Shown in pieces: positions 7,533-13,585 of a stretch of DNA of 13,585 nucleotides. Positions within the stretch are counted from its first letter, which is position 1; every line of letters begins with the position of its first letter. A program made the position numbers and the translations under genes. The DNA comes from a bacterium (GTDB lineage Bacteria > Muiribacteriota > Ozemobacteria > Ozemobacterales > Ozemobacteraceae): assembly GCA_016192885.1 (NCBI GenBank), contig JACPTH010000040.1, positions 1 to 13,585 of the forward strand, in the 5' to 3' direction. The notes under the pieces are model-generated. The model was not told the origin of the DNA. It did no database searches and saw only the letters and a list, made by a program, of their open reading frames with translations.

Positions 7533-9668
7533 CTAGTATAGGGCCACATCCCCGGGCTTAACAATGTAGCGAACAAATTTTCCGCGAACCTGTCCGGGTT
7601 GATATGTCCCAACATCCGTTCGAGAGTATTCCCACGGTTCCAAAAGGTCGAACTCGGCGAAACCAATTATTCGGGGTGAGGCCCCAAATGAATACGAAGC
7701 AGGGTTGTAAATCCCGTTGGGTTGATCTTCCCCCTGAAGATCATAGAGCGTTGAGGCGCTTGCGTTTTGAGGGTTGTTTATTCCGACTTCCGGCGGAACA
7801 TCAACAATCGGGATAACAACGCGCCTGGTTGGAGGTATTCCGGCGACATGATAATCTACCGCCGTGCTGGTCGGCCCGGCCATATTCCCTGGTTTGGTGA
7901 TTACCCGATCATTAATTTGGAGCGTCCCGCGATACCCGTATTTAAAACGATCGCTGTAATCATTCGCGCCACCCCCGGTGATGTTATCCGGGTCGATAGG
8001 CCCAAATTTGCTCTTTTGTTTGCCGGTAACCGAACTTGTAATTACCGAAACGCTCTCCTTGAGAGCCGATGAATGCAAAATTGCATTTAGAACTAACCGT
8101 TTACTGTTTACCTGGGGAAAACTTCCTCCTCCCAGGAAAATGAATTGTCCGGCGTCAAATTGACCACTAATGAATTTTGCGGAGTTACTGTCTATGCTTC
8201 CCAAAATATTTACTCCTGAACGGATTTTCGTGGAGGCAAACGAACTGGTCAACCCTGAAAACCCGGTCAAACCGCTTTGAAGATGGAAACCCGTAAAAGC
8301 GAAACAATCATTATATTGCCCCGCCGTGTCGGATGGAGAATTAACTAAATGCCTCATCCAAAGAGCCGCATCTAACGATTCCGCTGCAAGATCTTGAGCG
8401 AATAGCAGGTGGTTGGCAAGAACGTAATTCCGAATTTTATTCGCTACGTCTTGCTTGGCAATTTGATAGGAAGTATATGAACCCACGCCAACGTATCCTA
8501 AATTCGTTGCCCAAACTTTTTCAGGGTTTTTTCCGCCTGGAAAGGCGCCCTCGTCGTTTCCCATAAAATCTTCCTGGTGCATGAAAAGAAGGTCCACTCC
8601 TGAATTTAACGATCCGGTCAAAACCGCGTCATCATAAATTGTCGTGTTTTGATTCGTTTGATAATTGTCGTACCTCCCAGGAAGATACCCGCCATACGGA
8701 ATTTGTGCCGTTTGTAGTAGCGTTTCAATAGCATCTGCGCTGGATTGCGATGTATAGACTTTGATCAGGGGCTGTTCGGTAAGGCGAATATCGTTGTCAC
8801 CGACCGTGTCGTATATTGCATTGGCCTGTTCCGCGGTCAGCTCTTGATAGGAAATCCCTAGAGAATTTAACCTGTTCTTCATATCGGTTTGGTTTACAAC
8901 CATGAACGAACCGCCTTGGTAGCCTAAAAGCCAATCGACCGGTTTGAGATCGCTTTGCCCTAACGCCCAATAAATCGCGCCATAGGCTTTCTGGTAAGCG
9001 GTATCGCTTGGTTGATTATTCATGGGAATTAAGAGTCTTGCGTAGCTACCTGGCGGAGTTGTTGCGGGAACGTAATTCCCGTTACCGCTCCCGAGTTTGA
9101 GAATGTATTCCCCGCCTGAGGCAAAACCCGAGGAAGGGTCAAAAAAATCTACTCCGTAAGTGCTTTTTGAAAGGTCCTTTAAATCTCCATGCGGGATTGC
9201 TAGAGGGAGAAGGCCAGCTCCCCCTGACCCGGCAAACCCGGGAAGGTCTTCGCCCCTTGCGGCGGAAACTTGTACCTGGGTATAGTTAAAAGCCTTCGCG
9301 AAAAACAAATCAACCGGCTGCTTAGAACTCACGTTAAGGGAATTATTTGGCCCAAAAATTACCTGAACATTCGTCATGTCCGCCTGGGTGTAACCGTTCT
9401 GTTTCATAACATCGACCACGCGCTGCTGAACCCCGGTTTTCTGAGTGTCGTTCAGAGGGCCGTTGTTGATTGCCATAAGGCGGTTCATTTCATCGAAACC
9501 GGCCTTCCAACCGGCATTTACGGCAGTCTGAAGTTTCGCGGAATTATAGTACATCCAACCGACATCAGTTACCAGAGCCAGTAAACCAAGCATGAAAAAA
9601 CCGCCTGCCGCGGTAATTACCATTACAGCCCCGCGATTAAAGCAAGTCTTTCGATTTCGAATTTTCAC
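7533..9668 (-). CDS. TadG-like minor pilin/tip protein with a large inserted domain
   Basis: 711 residues. The N terminus (1-60) is of TadE/TadG type: a short basic segment, then a membrane helix (about 15-36) and an amphipathic helix with YNSAKLQTAVNAGWKAG (41-57). Residues 140-195 and 560-711 look like the two halves of a Tad pilus-associated TadG-like protein: GLLPLAIP (152-159), YILKLGSGNG (188-197), YRGTLQINDRVITKPGNMAG (579-598), RRVVIPIVD (615-623) and IIGFAEFDLLEPW (667-679) with a terminal GKFVRYIVKPG. Between them, about 210-540, is a domain resembling proteins labelled 'asparagine synthetase B' in Bacteroidetes: RLLIPMN, AYGAIYWALGQ (228-238), DWLLGYQGGSFM (245-256), LLFMHQEDFMG (360-370) and RLVLNAILHSS (524-534). 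The likely catalytic Cys/His positions of that family are not kept. Likely exported and membrane anchored. GTG start at 9668 with GAGGAGGGGG about 5 nt upstream. Its role at the pilus tip is inference. Confidence 0.85.
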   Translation of the reverse strand: MKIRNRKTCFNRGAVMVITAAGGFFMLGLLALVTDVGWMYYNSAKLQTAVNAGWKAGFDEMNRLMAINNGPLNDTQKTGVQQRVVDVMKQNGYTQADMTNVQVIFGPNNSLNVSSKQPVDLFFAKAFNYTQVQVSAARGEDLPGFAGSGGAGLLPLAIPHGDLKDLSKSTYGVDFFDPSSGFASGGEYILKLGSGNGNYVPATTPPGSYARLLIPMNNQPSDTAYQKAYGAIYWALGQSDLKPVDWLLGYQGGSFMVVNQTDMKNRLNSLGISYQELTAEQANAIYDTVGDNDIRLTEQPLIKVYTSQSSADAIETLLQTAQIPYGGYLPGRYDNYQTNQNTTIYDDAVLTGSLNSGVDLLFMHQEDFMGNDEGAFPGGKNPEKVWATNLGYVGVGSYTSYQIAKQDVANKIRNYVLANHLLFAQDLAAESLDAALWMRHLVNSPSDTAGQYNDCFAFTGFHLQSGLTGFSGLTSSFASTKIRSGVNILGSIDSNSAKFISGQFDAGQFIFLGGGSFPQVNSKRLVLNAILHSSALKESVSVITSSVTGKQKSKFGPIDPDNITGGGANDYSDRFKYGYRGTLQINDRVITKPGNMAGPTSTAVDYHVAGIPPTRRVVIPIVDVPPEVGINNPQNASASTLYDLQGEDQPNGIYNPASYSFGASPRIIGFAEFDLLEPWEYSRTDVGTYQPGQVRGKFVRYIVKPGDVALY

Positions 9669-9698
9669 GGATGCCCCCTCCTCACAAAAAGTTTGATT

Positions 9699-9726
9699 AG
9701 TCTATCAAAACCGTCCCAAACTTCAA
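9699..9726 (-). promoter_or_regulatory. candidate promoter of the tadG-like gene
   Basis: On the minus strand: TTGAAG (9721-9726), 16 nt spacer, TAGACT (9699-9704) preceded by TGA. Directly upstream (9727-9757) the minus strand carries T-runs with short interruptions, which could act as an UP element. The putative start lies about 25 nt before the GTG. The hexamers are each 4/6 matches, so this is moderate evidence. Confidence 0.35.
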
Positions 9727-9796
9727 CAATAAAAAAAACTAAAAATAAAAAATAATATCTACAAAAATTAGGCGGTGGAAAATCCTGCACCAAAAG

Positions 9797-9834
9797 ACCT
9801 AAATTAATTGCTCTCTAAAAAACTCTATTTAGGT
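9797..9834. repeat. 8-bp inverted repeat in the divergent tadG/GNAT gap
   Basis: ACCTAAAT (9797-9804) and ATTTAGGT (9827-9834) are perfect inverted copies with 22 nt between them, about 30 bp centre to centre, three helical turns. It sits between the promoter candidates of the two divergent genes, so it could be a repressor operator pair or a weak hairpin. In such AT-rich sequence chance is possible. Confidence 0.3.
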
Positions 9835-9855
9835 AAAAATACATCCCCATTTGCG

Positions 9856-9883
9856 TTGTGTCAATTATTTTAAGTAATATAAA
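9856..9883 (+). promoter_or_regulatory. candidate promoter of the GNAT gene
   Basis: TTGTGT (9856-9861), 16 nt spacer, TATAAA (9878-9883). The -10 is a 5/6 match and the -35 is weak. A transcript from here would have a leader of only about 14 nt with CGGAG (9891-9895) before the TTG start. Confidence 0.3.
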
Positions 9884-9903
9884 ATGTATCCGGAGATGAA
9901 AAT

Positions 9904-10350
9904 TTGATTAGTTTAGCTTCGTTTGAGGATTGGCGGGAAATTCAAATTTTGGAGCGAAAATGCTACCGTGAAATTGACGTTTTCAAATCGCACCAATTGA
10001 AACACCTCTTGCGCTCTAAAACCTGTGTTTCATTGGTTTACCGAAACTCAAAAATGGCGATTGTGGCGAATGTTATCGGACTATTGAGGTATTTTAAGAT
10101 TCCTTCCGGAAGAATTTATAACATTGCAGTGTCCCCTGATTTCCAAAAAATGGGAATTGGGTCGGAATTGATTAAAAAAATAGAAAACTTCTTTGTAAAA
10201 TCCGGAATGCTAAAAAGTTGTGCCGAAGTCCGTGTTTCTAACTTGGCATCTTCCGCGATGTTTATAAAAAGCGGCTATTTCCCTCTAAAAACACTCTTTA
10301 ATTATTACCCGGACGGCGAAGATGGAATAAAACTTTGGAAAACCCTTTGA
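9904..10350 (+). CDS. GNAT-family N-acetyltransferase, RimI-like
   Basis: Small acetyl-CoA-dependent acetyltransferase of 148 residues, probably cytoplasmic. The acetyl-CoA loop is clear: IYNIAVSPDFQKMGIGSELI (71-90), with the Q-x-x-G-x-G pattern at 81-86. Motif B follows: EVRVSNLASSAMFIKSGYFP (108-127), with the NLASSAMFIKSGY helix of RimI-type protein N-acetyltransferases. Substrate cannot be read from the sequence; RimI-like N-terminal acetylation of a protein is one option, a small-molecule amine another. The start is TTG at 9904: the only ribosome binding site, CGGAG (9891-9895), is 8 nt ahead, and the nearest upstream ATGs are out of frame and soon hit stops. It converges with the next gene, 29 nt apart, and is transcribed away from the tad cluster, so a functional link to pili is not shown. 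Confidence 0.85.
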   Translation: MISLASFEDWREIQILERKCYREIDVFKSHQLKHLLRSKTCVSLVYRNSKMAIVANVIGLLRYFKIPSGRIYNIAVSPDFQKMGIGSELIKKIENFFVKSGMLKSCAEVRVSNLASSAMFIKSGYFPLKTLFNYYPDGEDGIKLWKTL

Positions 10351-10379
10351 AAAAGAATAAACAAAAAAATCTAAACTTT

Positions 10380-10949
10380 TTACTCAAGGTTTTCCGTGGA
10401 CGTGGGAAGAGATGCTTCAAACAAATCAATTTCAGAAGAAATTTTTACCGCGCCAGGGTCGCTAGCTAATTTGATTTTCCCCCTAAGTTCAGCCATTTTA
10501 TCATCCCAACATCTTCCAGCCCCGGATGCCCCTGAACTCTGCATTCCCGCGAACCTGGACCTTATCACTTTATAGTAATCAAAGCTTTCCTCATACTTTT
10601 GAAGATTTACAAGGCAAATTGTAGCCCATGCATAAGCGTAATCTATATCCTTAGCATTGGGATAATCTCGAATGTTTTCTAAAAAAAATCCTAAAGCTGC
10701 TTCAAAATTAGGTTCGGTCGCCAGGGCCAGAGAAACTCCCTTGTGAAATTTTTCATAATCTTGGTTCCATTTTTCAAAGAAGATTTTCGGAGATTCACTT
10801 TCCAATTCTTTTGTACGCGCTTCCGCGCCTAGCGGGGAGGAAGAAAAACTCTTCTTTGCCCGCTCTTTTTGATAAACAGCCTTAAAAAAATTAAATGAAA
10901 CGAAAGTTATGCAAATTCCAAAAGAAATAATCAGAATAATTTTTCGCAT
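10380..10949 (-). CDS. membrane-anchored protein of unknown function with a TPR-like helical core
   Basis: I do not recognise this protein. It has 189 residues from the ATG at 10949, which follows AGGAAAAGAA; a TTG 21 nt further upstream is also in frame but lacks a better site. An N-terminal membrane helix (about 3-22) with basic flanks fits an inner-membrane anchor or uncleaved signal. A charged linker follows (about 30-55), then helices containing LALATEPNFEAALGFFLENI (about 74-93) and YAYAWATICLVNLQKYEESF (about 104-123), a spacing and residue pattern like a pair of tetratricopeptide helices. The C-terminal 25 residues are polar and acidic. It stands alone, convergent with the GNAT gene and divergent from spoVS. 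A periplasmic TPR-type scaffold is a reasonable guess only. Confidence 0.7.
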   Translation of the reverse strand: MRKIILIISFGICITFVSFNFFKAVYQKERAKKSFSSSPLGAEARTKELESESPKIFFEKWNQDYEKFHKGVSLALATEPNFEAALGFFLENIRDYPNAKDIDYAYAWATICLVNLQKYEESFDYYKVIRSRFAGMQSSGASGAGRCWDDKMAELRGKIKLASDPGAVKISSEIDLFEASLPTSTENLE

Positions 10950-11038
10950 TTCTTTTCCTATTTCATGCAATAATTTGCACTTTCTACGTTTTTTTTCCGC
11001 TTTGAAAATTCATCGGCATCTTCAAAGGAAAAAACAAC

Positions 11039-11107
11039 ATGATGAAAAAGTTTGAAATAATTTGCTTTTTCACTTTGTTAGCAAAGATGGTCGAGCAACG
11101 GAATTGA
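11039..11107 (+). CDS. possible 22-residue small membrane protein
   Basis: A tiny reading frame, MMKKFEIICFFTLLAKMVEQ plus two residues, with AAAGGA (11024-11029) 9 nt ahead. Two lysines then a short hydrophobic run look like a membrane anchor or the start of a lost signal peptide. It could equally be a decayed gene start or chance; the length gives little power. Confidence 0.2.
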   Translation: MMKKFEIICFFTLLAKMVEQRN

Positions 11108-11192
11108 AACGACGAATATGGTGAATGTTTTCGATTTTAGTATGTGCTTCAATTACATGAAATTAAAATGGAAAATAATACCTTTCTCATAG

Positions 11193-11198
11193 TATAAT
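11193..11198 (+). promoter_or_regulatory. -10 element upstream of spoVS
   Basis: A perfect TATAAT lies 37 nt before the ATG. No good TTGACA is found 16-18 nt upstream (GGAAAA at the 17 nt position), and no sigma-H-like pattern was recognised, so the promoter is incomplete in appearance and may need an activator. Confidence 0.4.
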
Positions 11199-11235
11199 TA
11201 AGGCAGATTAGAATTAGTTGCCGCAGGAGTTGAAG

Positions 11236-11496
11236 ATGGAGACTCTAAAAGTTGCGTCAGGGTCCAACCCCAAATCCGTTGCCGGTGCCATTGCAGCTGT
11301 TTTAGAACATGATTCAAAGGTCGAACTTCTCGCCGTCGGTGCGGGGGCCGTAAACCAAACTGTCAAGGCAATTGCCATTACGCGGGGTTATGTTGCCCCA
11401 AAAGGGACTGAATTGTTTGCGGTGATTTCGTTTGCCAAAATAGAAATTGACGGAAATGAAAAAACTGCCATCCGCTTTGTCGTCGAGGCCCATTAA
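11236..11496 (+). CDS. SpoVS-family protein (stage V sporulation protein S-like, Alba-type fold)
   Basis: 86 residues, exactly the length of Bacillus SpoVS, and matching it along its whole length from memory: METLKVASGSNPKSVAGAIA (1-20), the glycine-rich LLAVGAGAVNQTVKAIAI (33-50), RGYVAPKG (52-59) and EIDGNEKTAIRFVVE (70-84). In Bacillus the protein affects septation and spore coat assembly; the fold is of the Alba type, so nucleic-acid binding is likely, but family members are also found in many bacteria not known to form spores, and their role is unclear. The ATG at 11236 is chosen because CAGGAG (11224-11229) lies just ahead and the length then equals the family's; a TTG at 11218 is too far upstream. 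No sporulation gene is visible nearby. It is separated from the TPR gene by about 110 nt. Confidence 0.95.
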   Translation: METLKVASGSNPKSVAGAIAAVLEHDSKVELLAVGAGAVNQTVKAIAITRGYVAPKGTELFAVISFAKIEIDGNEKTAIRFVVEAH

Positions 11497-11503
11497 CTTT
11501 AAC

Positions 11504-11543
11504 AAATTTGATTTAATAGAAAATCAATTTCCTTTGTTTTTTT
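11504..11543 (+). terminator. possible weak terminator after spoVS
   Basis: AAATTTGATTT (11504-11514) can pair with AAAATCAATTT (11520-11530) with one bulge, followed by a T-rich run (11533-11543). The stem is nearly all A-U, so it would be weak. If it ends spoVS transcription, the TPR gene needs its own promoter. Confidence 0.3.
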
Positions 11544-11608
11544 CCTCTGTTAAAAGGTGCGTGTTTTTTCTTTTTTTCGCTTGTCGTCTTTTTGCATCTT
11601 TCGATACG

Positions 11609-12967
11609 ATGAGCATTCCTGACCTTGAAAAAACGATAATAGACGACCCGGAAAACAAAGAAGCGTTACTGCAGCTTGGAATAAAATACAGCGTCGAAAA
11701 ACAGTATTTAAAAGCTGTTGAAAAGTATTTCTCCCTTTTGAAAATCGACCCCGAAAATTTCCACGCTTATAACAATCTAGGCATCGTTTATAAAAAAGTA
11801 GGCCAATTCAAGGATAGCCTATTTTGCTACCAAAAAGCGCTAAAGATTAATCCGGACTATTATTGGATTCATTATAACATCGGCCTAGTTTTTGAATCTA
11901 TGGGGCGAATGCAGGAAGCAAGAGAAGCCTACGGAAAAGCGCTTTCATTGAATCCGGAGTTTTCTCAAGCTTTGCAACGTTTAAGAGACCTCTCTGAAAG
12001 TACAGGTAAGGTTCCTAATCTCCCCGCTCCGCCTAGCATTGGGATTTTGGTTGTTGATTCGCCCGACCGCCAACCGGTCCTGAAATCTTTAAAAGGGCCC
12101 CCCGCCCCAATAAAGAAAGATCCTTCTCAAACTACCGATCTTTCAAGAAGCAATACAACAAAAATAGAGACTGAAAGAAAACCAACTCCCGAGAAGAAAC
12201 CTGCTTCGTTTGTAAAATCTACCCGTGAGGGCCCGGGGAAAAGCTTTTACCAAAAGTCGATGGACTATCTTAAAAAGGAAGACCTTCCAAACGCAACCGA
12301 ACAGTATGTTCGTTGCATCCTTGTCGATCGGGAATTCTTGGCTGAACCCGACAACGGCCTTATTCAAAAAACTCTCGACCTCCTTGAAGATCGCCCTAAC
12401 AGCATGAGCGACGGCCTTTTTTTTCGCGGTTTTCTTCAAAGTATGCAGGGCAAGCGTGACAAATCTTTAAATGATCTGAAAACATATTTGGTTGAAAACC
12501 CAAAAGGGCCTTTTTGGGGAGATGGTAAGAAGATAGTAGATCGATTCGAGGCTGAAATAGCCGCACTAGAAGCCTCCCAAAGGGCAAAGGAAGCGGCAAC
12601 CCGTTTCTCATCGCCTCCAACAATTGCTCTAAATGCCACATACACGCCTAGACCTGATGAATCATCAATAAAGAAAATGACTGTTGATGAGGTTCTTGAA
12701 CAAGCCAAACAATTGGCTCGTGAAGGTCGGCAACGAGATGCCATTGTTACCCTAAGGACAAGCCTTGACCATGAACCAAATAACCCAAAGCTTCTCCTCG
12801 CGGCGGCTAATACTTATACGGATTTGCTCCTCCTCAACGGTGATATGGAGGCTGGGAAAATGGCTCGTGAAATTTTCGAGAAAATTTTGACCGTTGTAGC
12901 AAGCGACTCGAAAGAAGCGGGAATTGCCCAAAGCATGGTAAAAGAACTCTCCGGACGAATTAGATAA
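11609..12967 (+). CDS. tetratricopeptide (TPR) repeat protein, possibly exported
   Basis: Protein-interaction scaffold; partner unknown. With the ATG at 11609 it has 452 residues. Three clear TPR units come first: about 17-50, 51-84 (YNNLGIVYKKVGQFKDSLFCYQKALKINP) and 85-118 (HYNIGLVFESMGRMQEAREAYGKALSLNP). A Pro/Lys/Thr-rich linker (about 130-205) leads to a second helical block (about 213-330) with less canonical repeats, then a third near 358-440 with EQAKQLAREGRQRDAIVTLR (363-382). The start is unsure: the frame opens 162 nt upstream. A GTG at 11561, weakly preceded by AAAGG, or a TTG at 11534 would add a hydrophobic segment (VFFLFFACRLFA) like a signal peptide and make the protein periplasmic. 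The ATG has no good ribosome site but begins at the first repeat. The block upstream of spoVS's stop is unlikely to be coding. Confidence 0.85.
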   Translation: MSIPDLEKTIIDDPENKEALLQLGIKYSVEKQYLKAVEKYFSLLKIDPENFHAYNNLGIVYKKVGQFKDSLFCYQKALKINPDYYWIHYNIGLVFESMGRMQEAREAYGKALSLNPEFSQALQRLRDLSESTGKVPNLPAPPSIGILVVDSPDRQPVLKSLKGPPAPIKKDPSQTTDLSRSNTTKIETERKPTPEKKPASFVKSTREGPGKSFYQKSMDYLKKEDLPNATEQYVRCILVDREFLAEPDNGLIQKTLDLLEDRPNSMSDGLFFRGFLQSMQGKRDKSLNDLKTYLVENPKGPFWGDGKKIVDRFEAEIAALEASQRAKEAATRFSSPPTIALNATYTPRPDESSIKKMTVDEVLEQAKQLAREGRQRDAIVTLRTSLDHEPNNPKLLLAAANTYTDLLLLNGDMEAGKMAREIFEKILTVVASDSKEAGIAQSMVKELSGRIR

Positions 12968-13028
12968 GATAAAACGAAATGGCTCTCAAATGCTCCCAAG
13001 TAATCAAATGGATAATTGCTGATTAATT

Positions 13029-13052
13029 CCAGGGTCATTTAATTCTCCCTGG
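13029..13052. repeat. 6-bp inverted repeat, weak terminator candidate after the TPR gene
   Basis: CCAGGG (13029-13034) and CCCTGG (13047-13052) around a 12-nt AT-rich loop, 61 nt after the TPR stop. No T-run follows, so it is a poor intrinsic terminator; it lies directly before the next promoter. Confidence 0.25.
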
Positions 13053-13054
13053 CC

Positions 13055-13083
13055 TTGACGCGCAAAAACACCAATGTTACACT
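13055..13083 (+). promoter_or_regulatory. promoter of the last gene
   Basis: TTGACG (13055-13060), 17 nt spacer and TACACT (13078-13083) preceded by TGT, an extended -10. A transcript would start near 13090, about 14 nt before the ATG, with AAAAGG (13092-13097) as ribosome site. Confidence 0.5.
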
Positions 13084-13103
13084 AACTCTCCAAAAGGCCT
13101 CCG

Positions 13104-13585
13104 ATGAAAAAATCTCTAAAAACCTATCCCATGGCCCAACGGCATAACTTGGTACATTTAAAGGATTTTGGCCGGCTTCCGGAAGGAGGCTTTTCCGCAA
13201 GCAAATTTGTGGATTCAATTCCCAACATCCATGCGGGAGTCACCCTACGGAAAGTTATCGATTCTTTAATTCAAGCGCGGAAATCCAACCGCCCCGTACT
13301 TTTAGGAATGGGAGCCCATGTAATAAAATGCGGAGTTTCACCATATCTCATCAAGTTAATGGAAAGTTCCGCCCTTACCGGAATAGCCATGAATGGGGCC
13401 GCCGCCATCCACGATTTCGAATTGGCATACTTTGGTGAAACATCCGAAGATGTCGCTAAAGAGCTGAAGGAAGGCCGTTTTGGGTGCGTCGAAGAAACGG
13501 GAGCATGGATGAGCGAAACCATAGACAAAGGCGCCAAAGCAAATTTAGGTCTTGGGAAATGCCTTGTCATGGAAATCGATTCCAA
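13104..13585 (+). CDS. conserved protein with deoxyhypusine-synthase-like motifs (partial, 3' end cut)
   Basis: The first 160 residues of an open frame that runs off the right edge. The ATG is chosen because AAAAGG sits 6-7 nt ahead and a promoter lies just upstream. I recognise a family of bacterial proteins of unknown function, usually around 300 residues. Key stretches are FSASKFVDSIPNIHAGVTLR (30-49), VLLGMGAHVIKCGVSPYLI (65-83), GIAMNGAAAIHDFELAYFG (93-111), TSEDVAKEL (113-121) and GRFGCVEETGAWMSET (124-139). The GxGAH ... MNGA..IHD arrangement recalls the deoxyhypusine synthase fold, where similar loops bind NAD and place a lysine, but that resemblance is from memory and not proven, and bacteria generally lack the eIF5A pathway. 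It could be an NAD-linked aminotransfer or nucleotide-sugar-type enzyme. It is separated from the TPR gene by 136 nt and has its own promoter. Confidence 0.75.
   Translation, partial: MKKSLKTYPMAQRHNLVHLKDFGRLPEGGFSASKFVDSIPNIHAGVTLRKVIDSLIQARKSNRPVLLGMGAHVIKCGVSPYLIKLMESSALTGIAMNGAAAIHDFELAYFGETSEDVAKELKEGRFGCVEETGAWMSETIDKGAKANLGLGKCLVMEIDS

Noticed and set aside
10969..11065. Direct repeat AATAATTTGC at 10969-10978 and 11056-11065
   Set aside because: Ten bases, two copies, in AT-rich sequence with no regular spacing to other elements; chance is likely.
11447..11608. Upstream extension of the TPR frame starting at the TTG at 11447
   Set aside because: It would overlap spoVS by 50 nt, has no ribosome site and codes for a low-complexity Phe/Ser-rich stretch; only the last part (from 11534 or 11561) could be a signal peptide.
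13271..13585. 104-codon open frame on the - strand at the right edge
   Set aside because: It is antisense to the motif-rich, conserved + strand gene, which has a promoter and ribosome site.
1..13585. tRNA, rRNA, CRISPR array, insertion sequence or integrase
   Set aside because: No repeat array, transposase-like protein or cloverleaf-like stretch was seen on either strand by eye.

Overview
The first 9.7 kb of the window is most of a tad (tight adherence, Flp/type IVc pilus) export and assembly cluster, read on the minus strand. In transcription order it holds a large TadG-like protein, then cpaB/rcpC, cpaC/rcpA (secretin), cpaE/tadZ, cpaF/tadA (ATPase), tadB and tadC. tadC runs off the left edge with only its last residues missing. 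From cpaB to tadC the gaps are 3 to 34 nt and stops often sit inside the next ribosome binding site, so this is one tightly coupled operon. It has its own good sigma70-type promoter just upstream of cpaB. The tadG-like gene lies 221 nt upstream and has a separate promoter candidate. No Flp pilin, prepilin peptidase (cpaA/tadV), TadD, TadE or TadF gene is visible; they must lie outside the window or elsewhere.

The right part (9.9 to 13.6 kb) is a set of small independent units: a GNAT acetyltransferase (+), a membrane-anchored protein of unknown function (-), a SpoVS-family small protein (+), a multi-domain TPR protein (+), and the 5' part of a conserved protein of unknown biochemical role (+) whose motifs recall deoxyhypusine-synthase-like proteins. 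Gaps between genes are 29 to 285 nt and carry promoter-like and hairpin elements; no stretch over 300 nt lacks a gene.

The secretin and RcpC show a two-membrane bacterium. Moderate G+C, a SpoVS protein next to no visible sporulation gene, GTG and TTG starts, and a TadZ with an apparently working receiver domain do not point to a familiar proteobacterium. A poorly sampled diderm phylum (for example the Riflebacteria/Wallbacteria/Elusimicrobia/Margulisbacteria range) fits, but this is a guess, not a demonstrated assignment.

In the pilus machine, CpaF powers assembly on the inner-membrane platform TadB/TadC, CpaE places the machine at the membrane, CpaC forms the outer-membrane channel and CpaB stabilises it in the periplasm. 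The TadG-like protein is the oddest member. A region of about 330 residues appears to be inserted between conserved TadG N- and C-terminal parts, and it resembles a free-standing family (often labelled 'asparagine synthetase B' in Bacteroidetes) with residues at likely active positions replaced. That architecture and the intact phospho-receiver of CpaE are the two most interesting observations here.
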